From AP-15 sp963796155 (GTDB taxonomy: Bacteria; Pseudomonadota; Alphaproteobacteria; ATCC43930; CGMCC-115725): a stretch of 64,000 nt of DNA. A program made the position numbers and the translations under genes. The notes below the pieces were generated by a model, which was not told the origin of the DNA, searched no databases, and worked only from the letters and a program-made list of their open reading frames with translations. Position 1 is the stretch's first letter; every line of letters begins with the position of its first letter. This document shows, one piece after another, positions 26,450 through 36,079 of the stretch. The DNA is taken from the NCBI GenBank assembly GCA_963796155.1, contig CAWCKT010000009.1, positions 87,036 to 151,035 on the forward strand, in the 5' to 3' direction.

Positions 26450-28199
26450 TCATGAGGCCGCGCGTAACCGCGCCGTCGCGGCGCGATCGAGACTGCCGTC
26501 GGCGGCGAGGGCGACGCGGTAGTCGGAGTGTGCAATCTCGCGCGAGATCAGCCCGTCCGCGACGTCCAGCGCCACCTGCTCGGGATCGCGCTCGGCCGGG
26601 TCTCCGAAGCCGCCGCCGCCCGGCAATTCGAGGCGGATGAAATCGCCGCCCGGCACGCTCTGCCGGCCCTTAGGCCCGATAGGTTTGCCCGAGACGAGGG
26701 TCACCCGGCCCGGTGCGCCCTTACCGCCACCGTCGCGGCCGCGGGCCGGATTGCCGACCCGTTCGAAATTGCACAGCATCGCGATCGGCGTGCCGTCCGC
26801 ACCGCCCAATTCGATGATCTGACCGAGACCGCCGCGGAACCGTCCGGCGCCGCCCGAGCCTTCGCGATACTCGCGCCGCCGGAACAGCACCGGCGCCACC
26901 GCCTCGGTCGCCTCGACCGGGATCGTGCGCACGCCGCTCGGGAAGGCGGTCACGTCGAGCCCGTCCTTGCCCGGCCGCGCGCCGGCCCCGCCGCAGTGAA
27001 AGATCGCGGTGCTGAAGGGCTTGATGGCGGGGGGCGCCCTCCCCTCCTCCGCGCCCAACTCGTCGAGCACGTCGGCGCCGCCGTAAATCTGCGGGATCCA
27101 CAAGGACGAGGCGCCCTCGGCCGGTACCCCGCCCTCCATAACCTGATGCAGGCAGCCGAAGACGACATCGGGCAGCATGTGGCCGACCGTATGCCGGGCA
27201 GCGACCGCACGCGGCCGCTTGGCGTTTAAGAGACAACCTTCGGGGGCACTGACCGTGATCGGGGCGAGCGAGCCGGCATTGTTCGGCACCTCGGGAGCGA
27301 CCAGGCATTTGACGCCAAAAGCCGTGTAGGCGAGTCGTGTAGTTGAGCACGACGTTGATGCCAAAGGCGCTGGCCGGCGAGGTGCCGGCAAAGTCGACAT
27401 GAATGCCGTCCGCGCCGATCGTCATCTCGGCGGCCAGGGTCAGCGGGCGGTCGTAGCCGTCCATCGTCAGGCTGTTCTTGTAGCGCCCCATTTTGAGCTT
27501 GCCGATCGCCTCGATCGTCGCCTGGCGCGAGGTTTCGATGATGTGCTCGCCGAGCCGGTCGAGATTGGCGATGCCGAACTCCTCCATCATCTCGACGAGC
27601 CGTCGGCTGCCCTCGTCATTGCAGGCGGCGAGCGCATAGACGTCGCCCTCGACCTGCAGCGGTTCGCGCACATTGGCGCGGATCACCCGCAGCAGGTCGT
27701 CGTTCATCCGGCCTTCGCGCGCCAGTGCCATCAGCGGGATCGAGAGGCCCTCCTCGTAGACCTGCCGGCCGTCCGGCCCCATGCCGAGGCCGCCGATATC
27801 GACGACATGGACCGTGCTGGCGAAGAGGCCGACCGCCTCGCCGCGCAGAAAGGTCGGGCTGACCACGGTCAGATCGTGCAGATGGCCGCAGGTCAGCCAC
27901 GGGTCGTTGGTGATGTAATGGTCGCCCGGCCGCATCGTCTTCAGCGGAAAGGCGTCGAGGAAATGTTTGACCGCCGCCGCCATGGAATTGACGTGGCCCG
28001 GCGTGCCGGTGACCGCCTGCGCCAGCATGTTGCCGTCGCAGTCGAAGACCCCGGCCGAGAGATCCCCGGCCTCGCGCACCGTCGTCGAAAACGCGGTGCG
28101 CATGAGGGTCTGCGCCTGCTCCTCGACGACCGCGATCAGCCGGCTCCACATGATCTGCAGGTGGATCTGAGAGAGTGCGGTATTCGGTCTGCCAAGCAT
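26450..28199 (-). CDS. hyuB: Hydantoinase B/oxoprolinase subunit, with a frameshift
   Basis: Beta-type subunit of ATP-dependent N-methylhydantoinase/5-oxoprolinase enzymes, which open lactam or hydantoin rings. The N-terminal half (IMWSRLIAVVEEQAQTLMRT, AFSTTVREAGDLSAGVFD, GHVNSM, DHYITNDPW, GHLHDL) and C-terminal half (LAYTAFGVKCLVAPEVPNN, GGVPAEGASSLW, PGGGGFGDPAERDP) are complete but in different frames. Removing one A at 27335 joins them as NYT-LAYTAFG. The chosen ATG at 28199 has GGAGAG upstream and gives a family N-terminus. It lies downstream of hyuA on the same strand. Confidence 0.88.
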
Positions 28200-28371
28200 C
28201 AGCCTATCTCTCCAAACGCTGCTCCCGCAGCCGGTATTGTATGTATTGCACATTCATCCGCGCAATGTGGCCGATTTCGCAGTCTTAGACAGCGGGCCGG
28301 TGTCCTCCACCACCGCCACGACCGAATGGCGATGTGACGGGAGATGCGGCTCGCTGGCGTGAGGCCGCCGG

Positions 28372-30453
28372 TCAGCTTTCTCGGCGGGTCAGTTGGATGT
28401 AGCCGAAAGCGTCCATCGCCGGCGTCGAAGGAGCGACTGACGACGGTCGAAGTCTCGTCTTCGACGATGACGGCGGGGCCTGGGATGAAGGCGCCCGGCA
28501 GCAGATCGCGGCGCTCGTGGATCGCGACATCGATGAATTCACCGGTCTCGGGGTCGAGGACCGGGCGAGAGCGCGCGGGCTGGGGGGTATACGACTTGGG
28601 CGTAGGGGCGCCCGCTTCACGCTCAGTGGGGAGTGGCGCAGAGAGGTGCATTATCCAGCTGAGGATTTCGACCTCGACACCGGGGATGACGCGGCTGTAG
28701 AGGCGGCGATAGGCCTCCTCGAAGACAGCGTGAAGCATTGCCGCGTCATCGTCGCGATAAGCCCGCGTCGGCAACACGACCGCGATCTCGTGGCCTTGGC
28801 CGCGATAGCGCATAAAGGCGGAGCGGGTTTCGGTCAGCGGTGCCGCGCCGGCGCCGCGGCGGACGATCGGCTCGGCCTCGGCGCGCATCGCGGCGTAGAG
28901 CGCATTGGCGGCGGCGGCGTCGAAGGTGTCGAGGCGCTGCAGTGCCGAACGCACGATCTCGTAGGCGATCGGCGCACGGAGAAAGCCCACCGCAGAGCCG
29001 ACCCCGGCGTAGGACGGCACCAGCACGCGGTCGAGGCCGAGCTTTTCGGCCATGCGCGCGGCGTGCAAGGGTGCGGCACCGCCAAACGCGACGAGGGTGC
29101 GGCCGCGCGCATCCTTGCCGCTTTCGATCGCGTGGACGCGCGCGGCGTTGGCCATATTCTCGTCGACGATCTCGCTGACCCCGAGGGCGGCGAGTTCGAC
29201 CGCCAGCGCCAGCGGCTCCGCCACCTCATGGCGCATCGCCGCGTCCGCTGCAGCGCGATCGAGCGCCATCCGCCCGCCCGAGAAGCCCGAGGGATCGATG
29301 CGGCCGAGCAACAGATCGGCGTCGGTCACGGCTCGGCGCGCTGCCGCCGCGCCCGTAGCAAGCCGGCCCCGGATCCGCTCCGGCGCTGTCCGGTCCGACG
29401 GTGATCCGCTTTCAGCCGGTCGACGCGCGCGATCGAGCCGCCGCCGGCGCCGATCTCGACCATCTCGATGACCGGGATGCGCAGCGGCAGCCCGCTGCCC
29501 TTCTTGAAGCGGTAAATTCGCGCGACTTCGAAAGCACGGTTGGTCTGCGGCTTCAGCTCGTCGATCAGGCAGATCTTCGCGGTCGTCCCGCCCATATCAT
29601 AGGACAACACCTTGTCGAGCTTGCATTGCCGCGCGATCTCGCCGGCGAAGATCGCACCCCCCGCCGGCCCCGATTCGACGAGCCGCACCGGAAAGCGGAT
29701 CGCCGTCTCGACCGCGGTCAGCCCGCCGCCCGACAGCATCAAAAAAAGCGGACAGGTAAACCCTTCCCGCTGCAGCATCGTTTCGAGATTGGCGAGGTAG
29801 CGGCTGATCAGCGGCTGGACATAGGCGTTGGCGCAGGCGGTCGAGAAGCGCTCGTATTCGCGCATCTCGGGCGAAACGTCGCTGGACAAGGTGATCGCCA
29901 CCCCGGGCAGACGCGCGGCGAGGATCTCGCCGGCGCGGCGCTCATGCGCCGGGTTCGTGAAGCTGTGCAGAAAACCGATCGCGACGCTTTCGACGCGCCC
30001 GGCGGCCAGGCGGTCGGCGAGCGCCGCCGTCGCTCTCTCGTCGAGCGGCACGAGAACCCGGCCGCTCGCGTCGATGCGCTCGCGCACTGGAAAGCGCAGC
30101 CGGCGCGGCACCAGCGGCGGCGGGAGGTCGATATTGACGTCGTATTGCTCGAACCGGTTCTCGTGCCGGATCTCGATCGTGTCGCGAAAGCCCTCGGTCG
30201 TCAGGAGCGCCGTCTTGGCGCCCTTGCGCTCGATGATCGCGTTGGTCGCCAGCGTCGTGCCGTGAATGATGATCGACAAATCGGCCGGGCGGAGGCCTGC
30301 CTCCCCGAGCACCCGCTGGATCACCTCGATGACGGCCCGCTCGGGCGCCTCCGGGGTCGTCAGGATCTTGGCGCTCCACCGCCTTTCTCCTAATTCGAGG
30401 GCCACATCGGTAAAGGTGCCGCCGATATCGACACCCAGTCTTCCTTGCCTCAC
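28372..30453 (-). CDS. hyuA: Hydantoinase A/oxoprolinase subunit, with three frameshifts
   Basis: Partner of hyuB with an ASKHA-like fold. The N-terminus VDIGGTFTDVALELG, IHGTTLATNAIIERKGA, SYDMGGTTAKICLI and VEIGAGGGSIARVDRL are in the first frame. Restoring RITVGPDSAGADPGPACYGR requires dropping a G at 29409; TVTDADLLLGRIDP needs a further base removed at about 29332; and the tail MDAFGYIQLTRRES needs one more at about 28417, giving a stop at 28372. Without the last correction the frame runs to 28199 and meets the hyuB start as TGATG. All three changes are single inserted bases. The enzyme is either mis-sequenced or decaying. Confidence 0.82.
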
Positions 30454-30530
30454 AACTCACCGCCTCTCGCCACCCAAGGCGAGAGTGTTTCGCGGCGTCG
30501 GCCGCAGTGTCAACGAACCTGCGACGACAA

Positions 30531-30560
30531 GAAGCCGCCGGGCTTCGGCCCGGCGGCTTC
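30531..30560 (-). terminator. Strong hairpin after Spy-like gene
   Basis: GAAGCCGCCGGGC (30531-30543) and GCCCGGCGGCTTC (30548-30560) form a perfect 13-bp stem with a TTCG/CGAA loop, about 20 bases past the stop of the minus-strand Spy-like gene. The minus-strand continuation TTGTCG has few T residues, so termination may be partial. Confidence 0.7.
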
Positions 30561-30580
30561 CGGCCCGGCATCAGGCTGGT

Positions 30581-31060
30581 TCAGGCGCGATGGTGCCAGC
30601 CGTGATGCGGAACGACCAACTCGTTTGCGACGTGTTGCTGCTCTGGCGTCAGGCTGGCATAGAGGGGCTTGAACGCCGTCAGCAGGCGTGCATCGTTTTC
30701 GGCGCGGACCTTCGCGAACTGCTCGCGCATGGTTAAGCGCTGGACCGCATCCATTGTCCCGCGTTGTTCCCGGGCATTGCTGATCGCCTGGTCGAGTGCG
30801 TTCGCGTTCTGACGCATCGCCGTGGCCACGTCCTGCCATTGCGTCTCCTGCGCCGGCGCGATCTTGAGCTCGGCCTTGAGGAAGGCGATCCGGCCGTCAA
30901 CCATTTGCCCGGGCAGCATGCGCGCCGGATGACGCGACAGAGTCTGCGACGGGCCCGAATTCGCCGGCGCCGGCGTGGTTTGTGCAAAGGCCGGACCGAG
31001 CCCGAGCGCAGCAACGCTCGTGAACAGCACAGCAGCAAGAAGTGGCGTACGTAAGGTCAT
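30581..31060 (-). CDS. Periplasmic Spy/CpxP-like (LTXXQ) protein, second copy
   Basis: A 159-residue exported protein with a signal peptide (LAAVLFTSVAALGLGPAFAQ) and a helical domain with FLKAELKIAPAQETQWQDV, MRQNANALDQAI and LYASLTPEQQHVANELV. LTPEQQ is the exact LTXXQ motif. It shares layout and several positions (WQDVATAMRQNA versus WEQFAQVMRENA) with the protein at 4346-4873, so the two are paralogues. Likely an envelope-stress chaperone; it lies next to the efflux operon, which could share its stress cue, though no regulator is visible. Confidence 0.78.
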   Translation of the reverse strand: MTLRTPLLAAVLFTSVAALGLGPAFAQTTPAPANSGPSQTLSRHPARMLPGQMVDGRIAFLKAELKIAPAQETQWQDVATAMRQNANALDQAISNAREQRGTMDAVQRLTMREQFAKVRAENDARLLTAFKPLYASLTPEQQHVANELVVPHHGWHHRA

Positions 31061-31211
31061 GATAGTTCACCTCGATCATAGACGGGCTCTTGCCCTCATT
31101 TATGATCTACGGGTCTGCCGATTGGAACGTGCCTGCAAATCCTCGGATTACAGCGATTTAACCTGGCCTTCATCTGGCCGGCCGGCGACTCGACACCGCA
31201 AGACGTACGGT

Positions 31212-32720
31212 TCACTGCCCCCGTACTTGCACCGCCGGCGGGAACGGGCTGAAATTGAGCGGAGCGTTCTCTTCGATCTGCTCGCGGTTGGGCAGTTGCG
31301 AGGCGTCCCAGCCGCCGCCCAATGCCTGGATCAGCGCAGCGCTGGCGACGAGCCGGCTCTGCCGGATACTGACGGCCGTCTCCGCATCGGCGAGTGCCGT
31401 CTGCTCGGCGACGATGACGCTGGTATAGGCGACAGTGCCGGCCAAGTACTGATTGTTGATGATCCGCTCGGCCTCGCGCGCGGCCGCCACGGCCTTGTCC
31501 TGGACGTCGGCCTGCTGAGCAAGGATGCGCAGTGCCGCGAGCTGGTCCTCGACCTGCTGGAACGCGGTCAGAACGGTCTGCCGGTAATTCGCGATGTCTT
31601 GGTCGAAGACGGCGCTCGCCTGCTCGACCTGGGCGTTGCGCGCGCCAGCGTCGAAGACAGTCTGCACGAGGTTCGACCCGAACGACCAGAAGCGGCTCGA
31701 CGTAGCCAACAGGCGGTTCAGCGTCAACGCCGAAGTCCCGTAATCGCCTGTCAGGGTGATATCGGGATAAAACGCCGCCACGGCGACGCCTATTTGTGCA
31801 TTGGCCGATGCCATCAGCCGTTCCGCCGCAGCAATGTCAGGGCGGCGCTCCAAAAGCGCGGACGGCATCTCTGGTGGTATTACCGGCACGCCGATCATCG
31901 CTTCCGTTGGCGGGATCGAGAATTCGGCGGGCGGCTTGCCGATCAGCACCGCGATTGCATGTTCGAACTGGGCTCGTGTCACGCCGGTTGCGATCGCCTG
32001 CGACTGCGTCGCCTCGAGCTGGGCTTCAGCCTGGGAAACCGCTGACTGGTCTGCGGTCCCGCTCTGATACTGGTTGCGGGTGATCCGCAGCGACTCGGCA
32101 TAAGCCGTGGCCGATGTATCGAGCAGTCGCTTAAGCTCGTCTTCGACGCGCAGTTGCAGATAGTCGCTGGCGAGCGTGCCTTGAGCCGACAGCCGCGCGC
32201 TGGCGAGATCGCCGGCGCTCGCCTGGGCGCTCGCTACGTCGCCCTCCACGGTGCGCCGGATCTTGCCCCATATATCTGGCACCCAGCTCGTCGACGCGGA
32301 TGTGCTGAACAAGCTGCTGATGAACCCAGCTCGGCCGACGCCCGTGCTGCTGCTGGAGCCGCCGCCAGTCAGCGAACGCTGCGCACTTGCATTGAGATCA
32401 ACGGTCGGAAAAAAGCCGGCGCGGGCTTGTGCGACAATCCATTCCGCTTGCTGAAACGCCGCGGCAGCAGCTTTGAGGTTCTGGTTGGAGATATCGATTT
32501 GCTTTTCGAGATCGTCGAGGAGCGGGTCCTTGTAGACCGACCACCAGGCGCCGCGGTCGATCCCGTCGAGCGGCTCACCGACCTTCCAACCCGCCTCCTT
32601 GTACTGCGCCGGCACCGGTGCTAAGGGGCGTTCGTAATCCGGCCCAACGGTGCAGGCCGAAAGGCAAAGCAGGCCCGCGCCTGCCGTACGACAAAGGCGC
32701 ACGATAGCGATCACCGCCAC
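31212..32720 (-). CDS. Outer-membrane efflux lipoprotein (NodT/OprM family)
   Basis: A 502-residue channel of RND tripartite pumps. The lipobox is LLCLSACTVGPDY, after which PDYERPLAPVPAQYK is the family hallmark. Two TolC-type repeats follow (residues about 70-260 and 270-470), including FFPTVDLNAS, LASDYLQLRVEDEL, ERRPDIAAAERLMASANAQIG and AFYPDITLTGDYG. It ends the mdtABC cluster, 45 bases after the stop of the mdtC-like gene, and would complete the pump through the outer membrane. Confidence 0.93.
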   Translation of the reverse strand: MAVIAIVRLCRTAGAGLLCLSACTVGPDYERPLAPVPAQYKEAGWKVGEPLDGIDRGAWWSVYKDPLLDDLEKQIDISNQNLKAAAAAFQQAEWIVAQARAGFFPTVDLNASAQRSLTGGGSSSSTGVGRAGFISSLFSTSASTSWVPDIWGKIRRTVEGDVASAQASAGDLASARLSAQGTLASDYLQLRVEDELKRLLDTSATAYAESLRITRNQYQSGTADQSAVSQAEAQLEATQSQAIATGVTRAQFEHAIAVLIGKPPAEFSIPPTEAMIGVPVIPPEMPSALLERRPDIAAAERLMASANAQIGVAVAAFYPDITLTGDYGTSALTLNRLLATSSRFWSFGSNLVQTVFDAGARNAQVEQASAVFDQDIANYRQTVLTAFQQVEDQLAALRILAQQADVQDKAVAAAREAERIINNQYLAGTVAYTSVIVAEQTALADAETAVSIRQSRLVASAALIQALGGGWDASQLPNREQIEENAPLNFSPFPPAVQVRGQ

Positions 32721-32765
32721 CCCATTCCCCCTAATGTGCGTGACAACTAAATCGGATGAGGCGTC

Positions 32766-35700
32766 TTATTCCCCCGGTTCGGCGAGGTGTCCGGGAGCAA
32801 AGCGCGGATGGCGAATTCGCCAGCTGCGCTGGGCCCACAGACGGAAGCGATCGAAATAGAGGTAGATGACCGGCGTGGTGTAGAGGGTCAGGGCCTGGCT
32901 GACGAGCAACCCGCCGACGATCGAAATGCCGAGCGGGCGGCGCAACTCCGAGCCCTCGCCAAAGCCGACTGCCAGCGGCAGCGCGCCGAGCATCGCCGCC
33001 ATCGTGGTCATCATGATCGGCCGGAAGCGTTTGAGGCAAGCCTGATAGATCGCCTCGCGAGAGCTCAGATGATCGCTGCGTTCGGCATCGAGCGCGAAGT
33101 CGATCATCATGATCGCATTCTTCTTGACGATGCCGATCAGCAGGATGACGCCGATCAGCGCCATGATGTCAAACTCCGTGTCGGTGACCATCAGCGCCAG
33201 CACCGCACCGACACCGGCAGACGGCAAGGTCGAAAGGATCGTAATCGGGTGGACATAGCTTTCGTACAGCACGCCGAGCACGACATAGACGGCGATCAGC
33301 GCCGCCGCGACCAGAATCGGTTCGTTGTCGAGCGACTGCTGAAAGACCCTGGCCGTGCCTTGAAAGCTGCCATGGATCGAGGCCGGCACGCCAAGCTGAC
33401 GCATTTGCTCGTCGATCGCCGCCGTCGCCTGGCTCAGCGATACGTTTGGTGCGAGGTTGAACGAGATCGTCGAGGCGACGAACAGATTCTGGTGATTGAC
33501 GGCAAGCGGGGTATTGCCGGGTGCGAAATGAGCGAACGTGGAAAGCGGCACCATCGTCTCTTGAGAGGTGCTGACCGGTGCGCCCGTGGAGGTACTGCCG
33601 TGGCCGGTATTGGCGAGCGAATTGTTGGCTTGGTTGCGGGCCGTATCGCTGGCAATCTGGGCGGCAGTGGTCGCCGCCGTCGTGCTGTTGGCGGCGGGCA
33701 CCTGCGCCAGAACCGTTCCGGCAAGCGCATTCGTCGATTGGGTGCCGCTGACCGTTCCGCCGCTGGTGCTGACATAGATCTGGTTCAAGGTCTCCGGGTT
33801 TTGCCAGAACTCGGGCGCCACCTCCATGATCACATGATATTGATTCATGCGCGGCATAGATCACCGATACCTGGCGCTGGCCAAAGGCGTCGTAAAGCGT
33901 GTTGTCGATCTCGCTGACGTTGAGACCGAGCCGCGCGGCGGTGGAACGGTCGATAACCAGGTCGGTTTCGAGCCCCTTCTGCTGCTGGTCGAGATTGACC
34001 TCGGTCAGCAGCGGCACCTTCTGCAGCGCGGCCTCAAGCTTGGGCGCCCATTCGTAGATCTCATCGGCGTCATCGCCCTGTAACGTGTACTGGTATTGCG
34101 CATTGGTTGCGCGCCCGCCGACGCGGATGTCCTGCGCGCCTTGCAGAAAGAGCCGCGCACCTGCGACCTCGTTGAATTTGGGCCGCAACCTTCCCAAGAC
34201 CTGCAGCATCGACACCTTTCGCTCGGATAGCGGCTTCAAGACGACAAAGACAAAACCCGAATTGGTCTGGCCGCCGCCGGTAAAGGCGCTGACGCTCTGC
34301 ACCGCCGGATCATGCCGGATGATGTCGACGAACTGGGTAAGTTTCTTTTCCATGAGCTGGAAGGAGATGCTCTGGTCGGCCTGAATGCCACCGAACATCA
34401 GTCCTACGTCCTGATTTGGAAAGAAACCTTTCGGAATGACCGTGATGAGATAAGCGCCGAGGCACAATGTTGCGAGCAAGCTCAGCATGACGAGCGACGG
34501 CCACTGCAACGCACGGCGCAAGCTACGATCATACAGCCCGAGCGTCGCTGTGAACACGCGCTCGCTGGCCCGGTACAGCCTGCCGTGCTTCTGTTCGCGC
34601 GAGTTACCGAGCACATAAGCGCACATCATCGGCGTCGTCGTCAGCGAGACGCCCAACGAAATCATGATCGCGACCGACAAGGTCATCGCAAATTCGCGGA
34701 ACAGCCGCCCGACAATGCCGCCCATCAGCAGGATCGGCACAAAGACGGCGATCAGCGAGAGGCTCATCGACAGCACCGTAAACCCGACCTCGCCGGCGCC
34801 TTGCAACGCCGCCTGCATTCGCGTCTTGCCCGCTTCCATGTGCCGGGTGACGTTCTCAAGAACGACGATCGCGTCATCGACGACGAAGCCGGTCGAGATC
34901 GTCAGCGCCATCAGCGACAGGTTGTCGAGGCTGTAACCGACCAGATACATGACCCCGAACGTGCCGATCAGCGAGACCGGCACCGCCACGCTCGGGATCA
35001 AGCGTCGCCCGCACGTTGCGCAGAAACGCGAAGACCACGAGAACAACGAGGATAATCGCGATGATCAGCGTGCGCTCGACATCGTGCAGCGAGGTCCGGA
35101 TCGTGATCGTCCGGTCCAACGTCATATTGACGTTAATGGCGCTCGGGATCGATGCCTCGAGCTGCGGCAGGATCGCTTTTACCCGATCGACCGTGTCGAT
35201 GATGTTGGCGCCCGGTTGCTTGTAAAGAAACACCAGGACCGCCGGGGTGCCGTTGGAAAGTCCCTGATTGCGAAGGTTCTCCACCGAATCCTTGACCTCG
35301 CCGACATCGGTCAGCCGCACCGGCGCGCCGTTGCGATAAGCGACCACCAGCGGCTTGTAGTCCGCGGCATGGTTCGCCTGATCATTGGTGTAGATCTGGA
35401 ACAGGCGATCGCCGTCCTCGATAGCCCCCTTGGGGCTGTGGGCATTGGCCGAAGCGAGGGCGGCGCGCACGTCTTCGAGCCCGATGCCGTATTTGAACAG
35501 CGCCAGCGGGTTCAATTCGACCCGCACCGCCGGCAGCGAGGCGCCACTGATCGTTACTTGGCCGATGCCGTCGATTTGCGACAATGCCTGCTGCACGACG
35601 GTCGAGGCCGCGTCGTAGATCTGCCCCCGCGTCAAGGTGGCCGAGGTCATTGCCAGGATCGCGATCGGCGCATCGGCCGGGTTGACCTTTCGGTAGGTCG

Positions 35701-36079
35701 GATTCTGGCGCAGGCTCGTCGGCAGGTCCTGGCGCGCCGCGTTGATTGCGGCCTGCACATCGCGCGCGGCACCGTCGATGTTCCGGTCGAGCCCAAATTG
35801 CAGCGTGATGCGGGTGTTGCCGACCGTGCTTTGCGAGGTCATCTCGGTAACGTCGGCGATGATGCCAAGATGGCGTTCGAGCGGTGTGGCGACGGTCTCG
35901 GCCATCGTGTCGGGGCTCGCCCCCGGCATTGTCGCCTGCACCGAGATGGTTGGGAAATCGACCTGCGGCAGCGGCGCAACCGGCAGCTTGGAATAGGCGA
36001 AAAACCCGGCGAGCGCGACGCCAAGGGTCACCAAAGTGGTTGCCACCGGCCGTTTGATAAAAAGCGCCGACGGGTTCAC
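32766..36079 (-). CDS. mdtC: RND efflux permease, MdtC-like, with two frameshifts
   Basis: Inner-membrane proton antiporter of about 1,100 residues. N-terminal MNPSALFIKRPVATTLVTLG, the proton-relay VVDDAIVVLENVTRHME in TM4 and VKKNAIMMIDFALDAE in TM10 are all present. The gene lies in three frames: dropping a T at about 35000 gives VRATLIPSVAVPVSLIG, and dropping a G at 33852 gives VIYARMNQYHVIMEV. Between IYVSTSG and VPLSTFAHF (about 33560-33775) there is an Ala/Thr/Ser-rich insertion of some 70 residues not found in the MdtB partner. It starts at GTG overlapping the mdtB stop. MdtB and MdtC relatives work as a heterotrimer. Confidence 0.88.

Noticed and set aside
34312..35055. Long plus-strand frames opposite the RND pump genes
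   Set aside because: Their Arg/His/Gln/Asp-rich translations are the usual antisense shadows of high-GC genes.
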